Assembly (NCBI GenBank): GCA_947459215.1
Contig: CANHCQ010000008.1
Coordinates: 62,001 to 126,000 of the forward strand
Reading direction: 5' to 3'
Source: Phycisphaerales bacterium
GTDB lineage: Bacteria; Planctomycetota; Phycisphaerae; Phycisphaerales; UBA1924
Length of the DNA: 64,000 nucleotides
The notes under the pieces are model-generated. The model saw only the letters and a list, made by a program, of their open reading frames with translations. It was not told the DNA's origin and did not search any database. This document shows, piece by piece, positions 33,678 through 41,959 of this stretch. The position numbers and the translations under genes are program-made. How positions within the stretch are numbered: the first letter of the stretch is position 1; the number at the start of each line of letters is the position of its first letter.

Positions 33678-35417
33678 TCAGCCGTTTGAGAGTTTGGCGA
33701 GCAAAGCGTCGCGGACGTTCTTCGCGTCGAGCGTGCCGCCGCTGAGTTTGACGACGGCGCCGACAAGGCGACCAACAGCCTGTACCTTCCCGGCCTTCAC
33801 GTCCGCCGCGGCTTGTGCGTTCTCGGCGATGGCCTGATCGACCCACTTCGCGAGAGCCGCGTCGTCACGGACAAGGAGTAGGCCGCGGGCCTTGGCGGTG
33901 GCCTCGGCGTGGGCGAGGGAAGAATTTACCACAGAGATCACAGAGGACACGGAGGAAGGCACTTGGGCTGCGTCGCCTCGACCATGCTTCTGCATCTCTT
34001 CTCTGTGGTCTCTGTGTTCTCCGTGGTGAATGCCTTCCTTCTTCTCTTCACACAGAGCCCCGAACAACTCATCCACCCCCTGGTTGCTCAGCTTGCCATC
34101 CTCGCGGAGCTTGCCGATCGCCGCCACCGACGCCGGCGTGATGCCCAGTTCGCTGATCAGCCGCTGCTGCTCGTTGGCACGCTTCGCACCCGATTGCAAG
34201 AGGATGTTCGCCGCGAGTTTGCCGGCCCGCGCGTTGCTCAGGCCCATCGCCTCCATCGCGGCGATCACGCCCTCGTAGAAGAAGCACACGTCGCGCTCCT
34301 CGACCAACGCCGCGGCTTCCTTCTTGCCCAGGCCGAACTCGTCCATGTAGCGCCGATACCGAGGCAGCGGCAGTTCCGGAATCGTCGCCGCGATCTGTGA
34401 CTTCCACGCTTCGTCCACCACGACCGGCACAAGATCCGGATCGGGGAAGTAGCGGTAATCGTGCGCGTCTTCCTTCTCGCGCTGCAGGAACGTTTCGCCC
34501 TTGCCGCCGCGCGCGTGGTCGTTCCAGCCCCGCGTCTGCTTCATGCCGCGGCCCATCTCGCGCTTGTCCGCCAACCACCGCAGCGGCTGCTGCTCCAGTT
34601 CAAACTCGATCGCCCCCTTCACCGCTTTGAAGCTGTTGAGGTTCTTCACCTCGACGATCGGTGTCTTGATCAGGTGGCCGTCTTTCAGCGTGATGTGGGT
34701 GTTGATGTTGGGCTCAAAGCGCATGTGCCCCTTCTGCATCACGCCCTCGGACACACCCAGGAATCGGCACACATTCCGCAGCACGCGGCAGAAGGCCACA
34801 CACTGGTCCGCGCTCGTGAAGTCCGGCTGGGTCACGATCTCCAGTAGCGGTGCGCCCGCACGGTTGTAGTCCGCGATCGAGAAATCGATCGCGCCACCAC
34901 CGGGGGCCTCGTGCAGCAGCTTGCCCGCGTCCTCTTCCAGGTGCGCCCGGATAATCCCGATCCGCGTCGGCTCGGCGTCGAGATCGAGCTGGCCCTGGAC
35001 ATCGAGCCCCGGCACATCGATGCTGCCGTCAAAGCACAGCGGCAGGTCGTACTGGCTGATCTGATACGCCTTGGGCAAGTCGGGATAGAAGTAGCTCTTG
35101 CGGTCCCACTTGGTGAGCGGCGCGATCTGGCACTGCAGCGCGAGCCCGACCTTGATCGCCATCTCGACCGCCGCCTTGTTCATGACGGGCAACGCCCCCG
35201 GCAGCGCGAGCACGGTGGGATCGATGAGCGTGTTGGGAAGCACGGCGGCACGGTGCGCCGCGTGCGAGCCGTGATCGGCCTCCGCATGCGGATCAAAGTC
35301 CGGATGTGCCGGATTCGGCGCCCGCGTGAACATCTTGGTCCGCGTCGCCAGTTCGACGTGCACCTCCATGCCGACGATGAGCTTCACCGATGCGATGTCC
35401 GACGCCGAGAGCGACAT
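33678..35417 (-). CDS. gatB: Asp/Glu-tRNA amidotransferase subunit B, with repeat insert
   Basis: 579 residues, about 90 longer than typical GatB. Recognised by VGMEVHVELATRTKMFT, PNTLIDPTVLALPGALPVMN, SYFYPDLPKAYQISQYD, RAHLEEDAGKLLHE, YNRAGAPLLEIVT and DAHDYRYFPDPDL. With GatA and GatC it amidates Glu-tRNA(Gln) or Asp-tRNA(Asn). A REP-like palindrome is read through at residues about 462-497, giving GIHHGEHRDHREEMQKH and VPSSVSSVISVVNSSLAHAE in the helical YqeY-like tail that contacts tRNA; both flanks are normal and the frame is intact. Another extra stretch (PHAEADHGSHAAHRA) is near residue 45. The partners gatC and gatA are at 61192 and 61798. Confidence 0.94.
   Translation of the reverse strand: MSLSASDIASVKLIVGMEVHVELATRTKMFTRAPNPAHPDFDPHAEADHGSHAAHRAAVLPNTLIDPTVLALPGALPVMNKAAVEMAIKVGLALQCQIAPLTKWDRKSYFYPDLPKAYQISQYDLPLCFDGSIDVPGLDVQGQLDLDAEPTRIGIIRAHLEEDAGKLLHEAPGGGAIDFSIADYNRAGAPLLEIVTQPDFTSADQCVAFCRVLRNVCRFLGVSEGVMQKGHMRFEPNINTHITLKDGHLIKTPIVEVKNLNSFKAVKGAIEFELEQQPLRWLADKREMGRGMKQTRGWNDHARGGKGETFLQREKEDAHDYRYFPDPDLVPVVVDEAWKSQIAATIPELPLPRYRRYMDEFGLGKKEAAALVEERDVCFFYEGVIAAMEAMGLSNARAGKLAANILLQSGAKRANEQQRLISELGITPASVAAIGKLREDGKLSNQGVDELFGALCEEKKEGIHHGEHRDHREEMQKHGRGDAAQVPSSVSSVISVVNSSLAHAEATAKARGLLLVRDDAALAKWVDQAIAENAQAAADVKAGKVQAVGRLVGAVVKLSGGTLDAKNVRDALLAKLSNG
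33926..34032. repeat. GAGGACACGGAGG-family palindrome inside gatB
   Basis: Arms TTACCACAGAGATCACAGAG and TCTCTGTGTTCTCCGTGGTG, about 30 bp each with a 45-bp spacer, are inverted copies of each other. They belong to the same family as 24554, 38621, 41817 and 63394. The length keeps the gatB frame open. Confidence 0.9.
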
Positions 35418-35445
35418 GCCGCATCGTAGTTCTGAGTGGGGGTCT

Positions 35446-35537
35446 CAGTAGGACCGGCCTCCGCCCGGTCATCACCAGTAGGACCGGCTTCCAGCCGGTC
35501 CACCCTTCCGAGCCGCGGGCTTCAGCCCGCAGCTCAG
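35446..35537. repeat. Repeat cluster upstream of gatB
   Basis: CAGTAGGACCGGCCTCCGCC... (35446-35470), CAGTAGGACCGGCTTCCAGC... (35475-35501) in direct orientation, and CCGCGGGCTTCAGCCCGC (35513-35530), the inverse of 23128-23149. It fills the gap between gatB and the gene at 35534, whose stop lies at its edge. Confidence 0.85.
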
Positions 35538-36286
35538 GAGTGCTCCGGCCGACCGCTCCGTCGTTCGTGCGCGATCGCCACGCCCCTTCCCCGTCCTTCG
35601 CGATCGATGTATCGAATCTCCCCTTCGAGCACCAACGCCCGCAGCGACTTGCGGATCGCAACCCGGGTTGCCGCGTTCAGCCTCGCCAGCGCCGACTCTG
35701 ATTCAACCTCGCCCTGTGTGTCGTGACGAAGCGTCTCGAGAATGCTGCACCGCAGGTCGCCGCGGCGGATGATCCGCCCACGCAGCGACGGATTCTGCTC
35801 CAGCAGCCACGACGCGGGTCGGATCGCATCCTTCTTGAGATCCGCCGCGGGAGCCCACACGCCCCATCGCTTCGACGCTACCGACGCGGCCTGCTCCGCC
35901 AGCGTCCGAAGTGCTGGATGATCCTGCGAGGTCACGAACAAGGGCCGGGGCGGCTGCGCCGGGCGACAGACATCGATGGCCAGCCGCAAGTCGGGCTGTG
36001 CTCCACGCTCGATCGCCTCCTCCAGGATCAGCCCAAGCGCCGGCTGGAATGCGGGTTCCAACTCGTCGATCACGAGCCGTCGGAGCCGGTGTTTCGCGAC
36101 AAAGCCGCTGTACTCAACGAGCCACGTGATCGCCAGCCCAAAGAGCCGCGCATGCGTCGACACCGCCCGAGCAGTGTGCAGCAGCACGCGCTCAATATCA
36201 ACCTCGCGATGCGCGGGTGCAACCGCCAGCAGCACACCGAGCTGCGCCCACTGGGCTTCGAGCGTTGGCCGCTTTGCACTCACCAC
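35534..36286 (-). CDS. Winged-helix partner of the nucleotidyltransferase gene
   Basis: 250 residues, start GTG at 36286 overlapping the upstream gene by 7 bp (stop TGA within GTGGTGAGTG), a translationally coupled arrangement. Mostly helical; the C-terminal third (RCSILETLRHDTQGEVESES, then AIRKSLRALVLEGEIRYIDR) looks like a winged helix. No named family was recognised. Its tight coupling to a nucleotidyltransferase-fold gene suggests the two act together, perhaps as toxin-antitoxin or another two-part regulatory system; that is inference. Confidence 0.6.
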   Translation of the reverse strand: MVSAKRPTLEAQWAQLGVLLAVAPAHREVDIERVLLHTARAVSTHARLFGLAITWLVEYSGFVAKHRLRRLVIDELEPAFQPALGLILEEAIERGAQPDLRLAIDVCRPAQPPRPLFVTSQDHPALRTLAEQAASVASKRWGVWAPAADLKKDAIRPASWLLEQNPSLRGRIIRRGDLRCSILETLRHDTQGEVESESALARLNAATRVAIRKSLRALVLEGEIRYIDREGRGRGVAIAHERRSGRPEHS

Positions 36287-36849
36287 TTGGCATCCTCCAA
36301 CACACCAACCACCACCCGCTCCGGATCGAACGAACGACCATCCAGATGTTCACTCTCCAGCCGATCCAGATGCTCCCGCACCCAGGACAGTTCTTCCCGC
36401 GTCGGCCCGATGTGCCGCAGATCTTCCAGGTCCTGAGGACGGCTCTTCGCTCCCTGCACCTTGGTCGCAATGAGGTCCCGCCTCGACACCCTCCACACCG
36501 CCAGCGGGCCAAACTCGCCGACACGTTCCATGCGCGAGCGCCAACCCAGTGGCAGAGTCCACGAGAACGCCTCACAGTCACGATTCAGCCACGTCGCAGG
36601 CAGGCCAAGCTGATCCGCGACGACCTCTGCCGCCCGCGCCAACGTGCCCCACTCCGCGGCGTCACTCAGCAGCAGCACATCGCAGTCCGCCGTCGTCCGC
36701 TGCGGACTGAGCAACCGAGCCAACAGCCCCGCCGTCCCACCAAGCAACACAACCTCCCACTGATGGCCCAAGGCGGACGGGGACGCCGCCAAAACCTCCC
36801 CAGTGCGCTGCAATGCACGGATCGCCACAGTGGTATCGATCTCAGACAT
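36280..36849 (-). CDS. AbiEii/DUF6036-like nucleotidyltransferase
   Basis: 189 residues. The nucleotidyltransferase signature is present: LLGGTAGLLARLLSPQRTTA followed by DCDVLLL gives GG...D-x-D around residues 36-58, and KSRPQDLEDLRHI near residue 140 matches the K..R.QDLEDL element of DUF6036/AbiEii-like proteins. Such proteins include type IV toxin relatives and tRNA-modifying toxins. A -10-like TATACT (36865-36860) lies only 11 nt before the ATG in an AT-rich stretch (36850-36890) that stands out from the GC-rich surroundings, implying a very short or absent leader. Confidence 0.72.
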   Translation of the reverse strand: MSEIDTTVAIRALQRTGEVLAASPSALGHQWEVVLLGGTAGLLARLLSPQRTTADCDVLLLSDAAEWGTLARAAEVVADQLGLPATWLNRDCEAFSWTLPLGWRSRMERVGEFGPLAVWRVSRRDLIATKVQGAKSRPQDLEDLRHIGPTREELSWVREHLDRLESEHLDGRSFDPERVVVGVLEDAKW

Positions 36850-36914
36850 GTATTGTTTTAGTATACGTACAAAAATAGATCAAAAGAGCCAAAACCCTTG
36901 ATTTTCCTTGTGTT

Positions 36915-38576
36915 TCACTTGGGCGATACCAGAATCGCCGCCCGCACCACCCGCTGCACCGACTCACCCGCCCGCGGACGCGACAGGCCCAACGTCGCCG
37001 CCACTTCCCGCACCGTCCGCGGCCTCACCCCGAAGCGCAACTCCCACACCCGCCGGTCGGCCTCACGCAGTCCCGCACCGATCGCCGAGGCCGCGGCCGG
37101 ATCGAGCCACATCGCGTTCGCCACCACCGCCGCCCGCCACGGGCACGCGGCGTCCACCCAATCCGGCACCGGCACCGCCAAACTCCGCGCCGCCCGCCGC
37201 GACACGGCGACCTTCTCGCGCCCCGAATACCAGTCCGCCAACGCCTTGCCCACCGCCAGCGACACCGGGGCCGCGAGCCGCCCGCCGATCTCCCGCCGCA
37301 CCGCCTCCGGCGGCACAAACCCCTCGATAGCGCTACCCGCCGCCGCCACGCCGCGGACGATCGCCGCGCTCAGGTCCAAAGGCTCCAGCCGCTCCGGTTC
37401 GCCCGCGACCGCCACGATCGACTCCACCACGAGCACGGCCTGCGCCGCGATCAGTTCCAGCCGGGCCCGCAAGGCCCAGCGCAGCGCACACTCGGCCTCG
37501 TCAATCGCATCCGCCGAGGGCAGCTCCGCGTCTTGACCCATCAGCCGTGCGGCCAGCGCCACCCCGGCGTGATGCGTTCGCACCCACGCCGCCTCGGTCG
37601 CCCGCTCCATCGCGTTGCGTGCCTTCATGGCCTCCAGCAACTGCTCGAGGGTCGACGCCCGCAGCAGCCGCAGCGCGTGCTCTGAAAACGCACCAACCGT
37701 CGCAACCCGATCCATCTCAACAAGCGATCGCGGCGGCGGACCCTGCGACGGCACACGCTCCGACAACTCCAACGCCCGCAGCCGCTGGGCCCGAGCCGCC
37801 AACAGCGCATGGATCACCGCTCCGCGCGTGCGTCCGGCGGCCTTTGCGATCGCGCCGACACCCTCGCCCGAGTCCCAACGCGTCAGCACATCAACGACGC
37901 CGCGGCGAGTGGACGCCCTGGATGTCGTTCGCTGCACCGCCCGGCGCACCGTACTGCTCGAGCGTCCCACTTTCTTCGCCAAGTGTGCCGCAACCTTCGC
38001 GGTGCTGGCGCCCGTCCGTGCCCGCAGCTTCGCCGCACGCTCGGTCAGCGTGCTCCGGGTCTCGCCATCGGTCCGCGAGAACGCCGCGGCTTTCTTCAGC
38101 CGCTCCGTGTTCCGACGCTCGAACGCCAGCACCGACGCTTCGGGAAACACCAGCGTGCTCCGCCCACGCTCGTCACGCACCCGCAGCGCGACCAACCCCA
38201 CCTTGCGGTAACGCTCCACAGACTTTCGATCAACATTCCAGCGACGGCACACCTCGGCCTGCGAGAGCAGCGTTCCAAACGCCTTGATGTCATCCTTCTC
38301 CACCGCTGACTGCGCACTCAATCGCTCAATCAGCCGTGGCAACTCCGTTCGCAACGCCATGCCCGGCGTCGGTTCCAGCTCGGCGTCCACCTCACCGCGG
38401 TAGCCGGTCAGGCGAAAGACGATCCAACTCCGCGGGTACGCCGCGTCGTCGTCAATGACGTCGACAGTCTCCGCCGCCCGCTGGATATCACGCAGCACCG
38501 CCGACTTGGGCGCAAACCGCAGCTCATCGGCGAGCGAGGCGAGCACCGGGAGTTTCAGCTTCGGCCACGCGGGCAT
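36915..38576 (-). CDS. Sigma-70-like protein with extra HTH domains
   Basis: 553 residues with several DNA-binding segments: a MerR-like helix-turn-helix about 105-160 (LLSQAEVCRRWNVDRKSVER followed by YRKVGLVALR), basic repeats (TAKVAAHLAKKVGRSSSTVR; GVGAIAKAAGRTRGAVIHAL), then a C-terminal portion that reads as a degenerate sigma factor: a region-2-like DLSAAIVRGVAAAGSAIEGF and a region-4-like RRVWELRFGVRPRTVREVAA plus TLGLSRPRAGESVQRVVRA. It could be an alternative sigma factor or a sigma-derived regulator; the combination is unusual. It begins 39 bp downstream of repeat-filled sequence and ends 65 bp before the nucleotidyltransferase gene's promoter region. Confidence 0.65.
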   Translation of the reverse strand: MPAWPKLKLPVLASLADELRFAPKSAVLRDIQRAAETVDVIDDDAAYPRSWIVFRLTGYRGEVDAELEPTPGMALRTELPRLIERLSAQSAVEKDDIKAFGTLLSQAEVCRRWNVDRKSVERYRKVGLVALRVRDERGRSTLVFPEASVLAFERRNTERLKKAAAFSRTDGETRSTLTERAAKLRARTGASTAKVAAHLAKKVGRSSSTVRRAVQRTTSRASTRRGVVDVLTRWDSGEGVGAIAKAAGRTRGAVIHALLAARAQRLRALELSERVPSQGPPPRSLVEMDRVATVGAFSEHALRLLRASTLEQLLEAMKARNAMERATEAAWVRTHHAGVALAARLMGQDAELPSADAIDEAECALRWALRARLELIAAQAVLVVESIVAVAGEPERLEPLDLSAAIVRGVAAAGSAIEGFVPPEAVRREIGGRLAAPVSLAVGKALADWYSGREKVAVSRRAARSLAVPVPDWVDAACPWRAAVVANAMWLDPAAASAIGAGLREADRRVWELRFGVRPRTVREVAATLGLSRPRAGESVQRVVRAAILVSPK

Positions 38577-38620
38577 GAGAGTGCTTTTCCAGAGGATTCA
38601 ACACGCGATCCGGGCTGGTG

Positions 38621-38777
38621 AAGGCATTTCACCGCGGAGCACGCGGAGAACGCGGAGAGGGGAAAATGGTTCAACACAAAGAGTCCGCCGTCGTGTGCTC
38701 TCTCTCCTTGCATCTGCCTTCATTCTCGATCTCTTGTCTTCCTCCGCGTCCTCGGCGTCCTCCGCGGTGAAACGCCT
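38621..38777. repeat. GGAGGACGC-family palindrome
   Basis: AAGGCATTTCACCGCGGAGC at the left and GTCCTCCGCGGTGAAACGCC at the right are long inverted arms, with about 85 bp between. It fills the gap between the sigma-like gene and mqnA; the remainder of 38577-38800 shows nothing else. Confidence 0.88.
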
Positions 38778-38800
38778 TTCCCTTCTGGGAACACGTCGAC

Positions 38801-39658
38801 CTACACATCCACAAACCGCGCCTCCGCCGACGTGATCAGATCCGCGCTCACGCACTCCGCGAAGAACCGCCGCACCGCCTCGCGCTCCCGCTCGCCCACG
38901 CGGTAGCGCAGCAACTCGCCCAGGTACTTCCGTGCCAAATCCGGCGGCCAACGGAACTCGCTCGCTTTCTCCAGGATGATCCGGTCCATTCGCGTCAGGT
39001 TGTGCCGAAGCTGCCGATCCAGGAGCGCCGTGGCGACGCCCAGCCGCTCGCGCTGCGCCGTGTTCTCCACATCCCCGCTGCGGCACATCCAGATCGCGTA
39101 CACGAACGGCAGGCCCGTCAGCTTCTTCCACTCCTCGCCCAAGTCCAACTGATACGGATATCGCACCGCCGGGGGTGAGTCGGTCACCACCTTGTCGCCG
39201 ATCATCAGAAGCGTCTCGGGCCATTCGCGTTGTTCGGGTGAATCGCCGCCGCGGGACACGCGTTCCCGCGCGTCGAACGGCACGACCTTCACGCTCCGCC
39301 CGTACGCCCGCTTCAGAATGACCTGCGCCAGCGCGATCGACGTATGGCTGTCCGTATCCGCCGCCAGCGTCGTCGCCTGATCCAGCGGCACCGCCGAGAA
39401 GACCCGCACCGTCAGCGTCGGCCCGTCGCAGCCGATCATGCCGCAGGAGAGCATCGAGAGCCTGCCCGTTCCGTCCGTCGTGCTCCGCGCCGCGTCGATG
39501 ACGCTCACAAGCGCGAGGTCCACCTCACCCCCATGCAGCATCCCCGCCAGCCGCGACGGCACCACCGGCGTCAACGCCAGCTGCGGCAGCTTCTCCAGCC
39601 CGTCCACCAAGGGCGTGGTGTTCAGGAACCGCACAATGCCCACGCGAATCGGGTCCAT
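38801..39658 (-). CDS. mqnA: Chorismate dehydratase (futalosine menaquinone pathway)
   Basis: 285 residues of the MqnA/MqnD periplasmic-binding-like fold: start MDPIRVGIVRFLNTTPLVDG, VPSRLAGMLHGGEVDLALVS, the conserved TLTVRVFS and SVKVVPFDARER, GDKVV and LPFVYAIW. MqnA converts chorismate to 3-enolpyruvylbenzoate, the first step of menaquinone synthesis by the futalosine route. ATG at 39658. No other mqn gene is in the window. The divergent NeuD-like gene starts 137 bp away. Confidence 0.88.
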   Translation of the reverse strand: MDPIRVGIVRFLNTTPLVDGLEKLPQLALTPVVPSRLAGMLHGGEVDLALVSVIDAARSTTDGTGRLSMLSCGMIGCDGPTLTVRVFSAVPLDQATTLAADTDSHTSIALAQVILKRAYGRSVKVVPFDARERVSRGGDSPEQREWPETLLMIGDKVVTDSPPAVRYPYQLDLGEEWKKLTGLPFVYAIWMCRSGDVENTAQRERLGVATALLDRQLRHNLTRMDRIILEKASEFRWPPDLARKYLGELLRYRVGEREREAVRRFFAECVSADLITSAEARFVDV

Positions 39659-39795
39659 GAGGTCGTATCTCCCGCGGGAGTATTCGCTCGCTTCGTGGAA
39701 CGCGTTTCGCCTGCGCACCGCGATCCACCGTGTTTTCCCAAACCAAAACCAATCACGACCAAAGCGTTCCCGCGTGTTCAGCCGATCATCTCCCC

Positions 39796-40416
39796 ATGGC
39801 CGCGGCCCCACTCATCCTCATCGGCGCCGGCGGGCACGCCCTCGTCGTCGCCGAGGCCTGCCGCGCCCTCGACCGCCCCATCCTCGGCGTGCTCGACGAT
39901 CGCGCCGACTCGCCGGCGATCACACGCCTGGGCCTTGCCCGTCTCGGCGGACTCCGCGACGTGCCGCCCTCAAGCACGTGGATCCTCTGCGTCGGCAACG
40001 TCCACACCCGCGCCGAGTTGATCGCGGCCCTCAAGGCTCCTTCAACCGCTGAACCCGTCGTACATCCCAGCGCCGTCATTGCCCCAAGCGCCACGCTCGG
40101 CGTGGGCGTCTTCGTCGGCCCGCGCGCCGTCGTGCACAGCTTCGCCAATGTCGACGCTCACGCGATCATCAACACCGGCGCGATCATCGAGCACGACTGC
40201 GTCGTCGGCCGCAACACGCATGTGGCTCCGGGCTCGGTCGTTGCGGGATCCACGTCGATCGGCACCGACTGTCTCCTCGGCGTCGGCTGCCGCGTCCTGC
40301 CTCGCTTGCACGTCGGCGACGGCTGCACCATCGGCGCCGGATCGGTCGTGCTCCGCGATGTGCCGAGCAACTCCCGCGTCGTCGGCGTCCCCGCGCGAAG
40401 CATGAACGCTCGCTGA
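39796..40416 (+). CDS. NeuD/PglD-like sugar O- or N-acyltransferase
   Basis: 206 residues. N-terminal PglD-type Rossmann half (LILIGAGGHALVVAEACRAL) and a C-terminal left-handed beta helix of hexapeptide repeats (HPSAVIAPSATLGVGVFVG, IINTGAIIEHDCVVGRNTHV, GCRVLPRLHVGDGCTIGAGS) with the catalytic histidine in IEHDCVV. Relatives acetylate sugar nucleotides or sialic acid for surface glycans. ATG at 39796 is set by the fold; sequence before it is unrelated. Confidence 0.85.
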   Translation: MAAAPLILIGAGGHALVVAEACRALDRPILGVLDDRADSPAITRLGLARLGGLRDVPPSSTWILCVGNVHTRAELIAALKAPSTAEPVVHPSAVIAPSATLGVGVFVGPRAVVHSFANVDAHAIINTGAIIEHDCVVGRNTHVAPGSVVAGSTSIGTDCLLGVGCRVLPRLHVGDGCTIGAGSVVLRDVPSNSRVVGVPARSMNAR

Positions 40417-40547
40417 CGCGAGCGCCAACCCGATCTCTCAGTAAGTCGGTCCGTCCTCGCCCCGTGCGGCAACGCTTCATCGACGGCTGCCGCTCCCGAG
40501 CGCATCCGTCTCGCTTTGCCTTCCCTTATTGCAGAGTCGCCGCTCGC

Positions 40548-41558
40548 TCAGCACGCCGCGGGCTGTGCCGCGACAGGGGCCGGAGCGGGCGCCGCCGCCC
40601 GGATCTTCCGAGGCCGCTGCGTCACAACACTCAGCACCGCGAGCACACCCCAGGCGATCGCCAGGTCCGACGGGTTCGACGCAAGCCGGTCGAGGCCGTT
40701 CCAGTGCAGCATGTGCCCGGCTGAGAGGCCGAATACGAGCAGTCCGGTGGTGCCGATCGCAGCAGTTGCAAGCGAGGTGATGAATCGCGGCGCGATCAGA
40801 CCAAAGAGCGTTGCCACCGCGGCCGCGATCGCCGCGGCGGCTGAAACAAAGAGCTTCTGGCTGTCGTTCAGCGCCTCGAACCGAGCGACGATTGCTGTCC
40901 GCACAACAGCGAGCGGGTCGATCTGGGTCGAGCCCGCGGTCGGCGTGGCCTCATCCTGATCCGACGTCCCGGCCGCCGAGGACGCGACGATCTCGCCTCG
41001 AAGCGTGCGATGCCAGAGCTCCTCGGCGTCCTGCGCGATCGCGGCTTCATCGTTCGACAGTGCGTAGCGGGTCTCCACCGGCGCGTTGCGCTTGGTGTCG
41101 GCGGCGATGGAGGATTGAGCGAGTGTGATGGTGAACGCGAGGGCGCCCGCCGCAAGACCGGCGATCCCACCCACGACGATGCGGAACGACGCCCAGCCGA
41201 TGAACCCGCCGATGACGCTGCCGAGCGTGGCTCCGACAAGCGGCGCGGGAAGGCCCACCACCGTGGTCGCAATCGGCAGCGCGATCGCGGCCCCGAGCAA
41301 CCCGCCGATGCAGATGCCCAGGAACGTCAGCGATGGCCGCGCCAGCGCCGCACCGCGGAACCACAGCAGCAGGCTGAGGAACAATCCCGCACCAACCAGC
41401 GTCGGCGCCACGACATGCGGCGGGATCGCGCTGTGCAGCGACTGCGCGAACTGGTCCGCCGCCGCCTGCGTCCAACCAGACACATGCCCGATCGCCTCAC
41501 CACCGACGCGGAGCGCATCGGGCGATTCGGCGGCGAGGATGGGGCTGAAGAAGGACAT
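40548..41558 (-). CDS. Multi-pass membrane protein of unknown function
   Basis: 336 residues; ATG at 41558. About seven hydrophobic helices, the N-terminal group glycine-rich (TFLGICIGGLLGAAIALPIA; LGSVIGGFIGWASFRIVVGG), a hydrophilic central stretch (about 155-215), and a C-terminal set ending in an alanine/proline-rich tail (RAAAPAPAPVAAQPAAC). The glycine-zipper helices are suggestive of an oligomeric membrane assembly. No family was recognised. Confidence 0.72.
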   Translation of the reverse strand: MSFFSPILAAESPDALRVGGEAIGHVSGWTQAAADQFAQSLHSAIPPHVVAPTLVGAGLFLSLLLWFRGAALARPSLTFLGICIGGLLGAAIALPIATTVVGLPAPLVGATLGSVIGGFIGWASFRIVVGGIAGLAAGALAFTITLAQSSIAADTKRNAPVETRYALSNDEAAIAQDAEELWHRTLRGEIVASSAAGTSDQDEATPTAGSTQIDPLAVVRTAIVARFEALNDSQKLFVSAAAAIAAAVATLFGLIAPRFITSLATAAIGTTGLLVFGLSAGHMLHWNGLDRLASNPSDLAIAWGVLAVLSVVTQRPRKIRAAAPAPAPVAAQPAAC

Positions 41559-41959
41559 GACTGGTTGAAGGGGTAGCAACGTGGCGGGACAGGTACGAAA
41601 GAAGCGTTCGCGTCGAGTTCTTTCTGGGAACGCCCGCCGCGTGGTTTCGCGGCGTGATTCTCGGCTTGGGGGACAAGAACCCGTCGACACTTGCGCCATC
41701 GGCCGATGTGGACGCGGCCTTCAGCCGATAATTGCCGGTTCGGGCGGTTGTTGCAGGCGTTGGTTCTAGGACGTTTGCGGCATCCCGCGGTGCAAACCGA
41801 ACCCCAACAGAAAAGTCAGTTCACCACGGAGATCACCGAGAACACAGAGAGAGACACGAGTGCCGAGCGTTGCGGATTGCTTGATTGTTCTTGTCGCCTC
41901 CGTGTTCTCCGTGATCTCTGTGGTGAACTGCCTTTCGGATCGAAAGGGCGACCGTTCCC
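41559..41959. repeat. Gap with GAGAACACAGAG-family palindrome (41817-41937)
   Basis: Arms TTCACCACGGAGATCACCGA and TCCGTGATCTCTGTGGTGAA close a palindrome of about 120 bp just upstream of pheA, within 23 bp of its start. The left part (41559-41816) shows small hairpins (CGCCGCG/CGCGGCG near 41637) and no gene. Confidence 0.82.
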
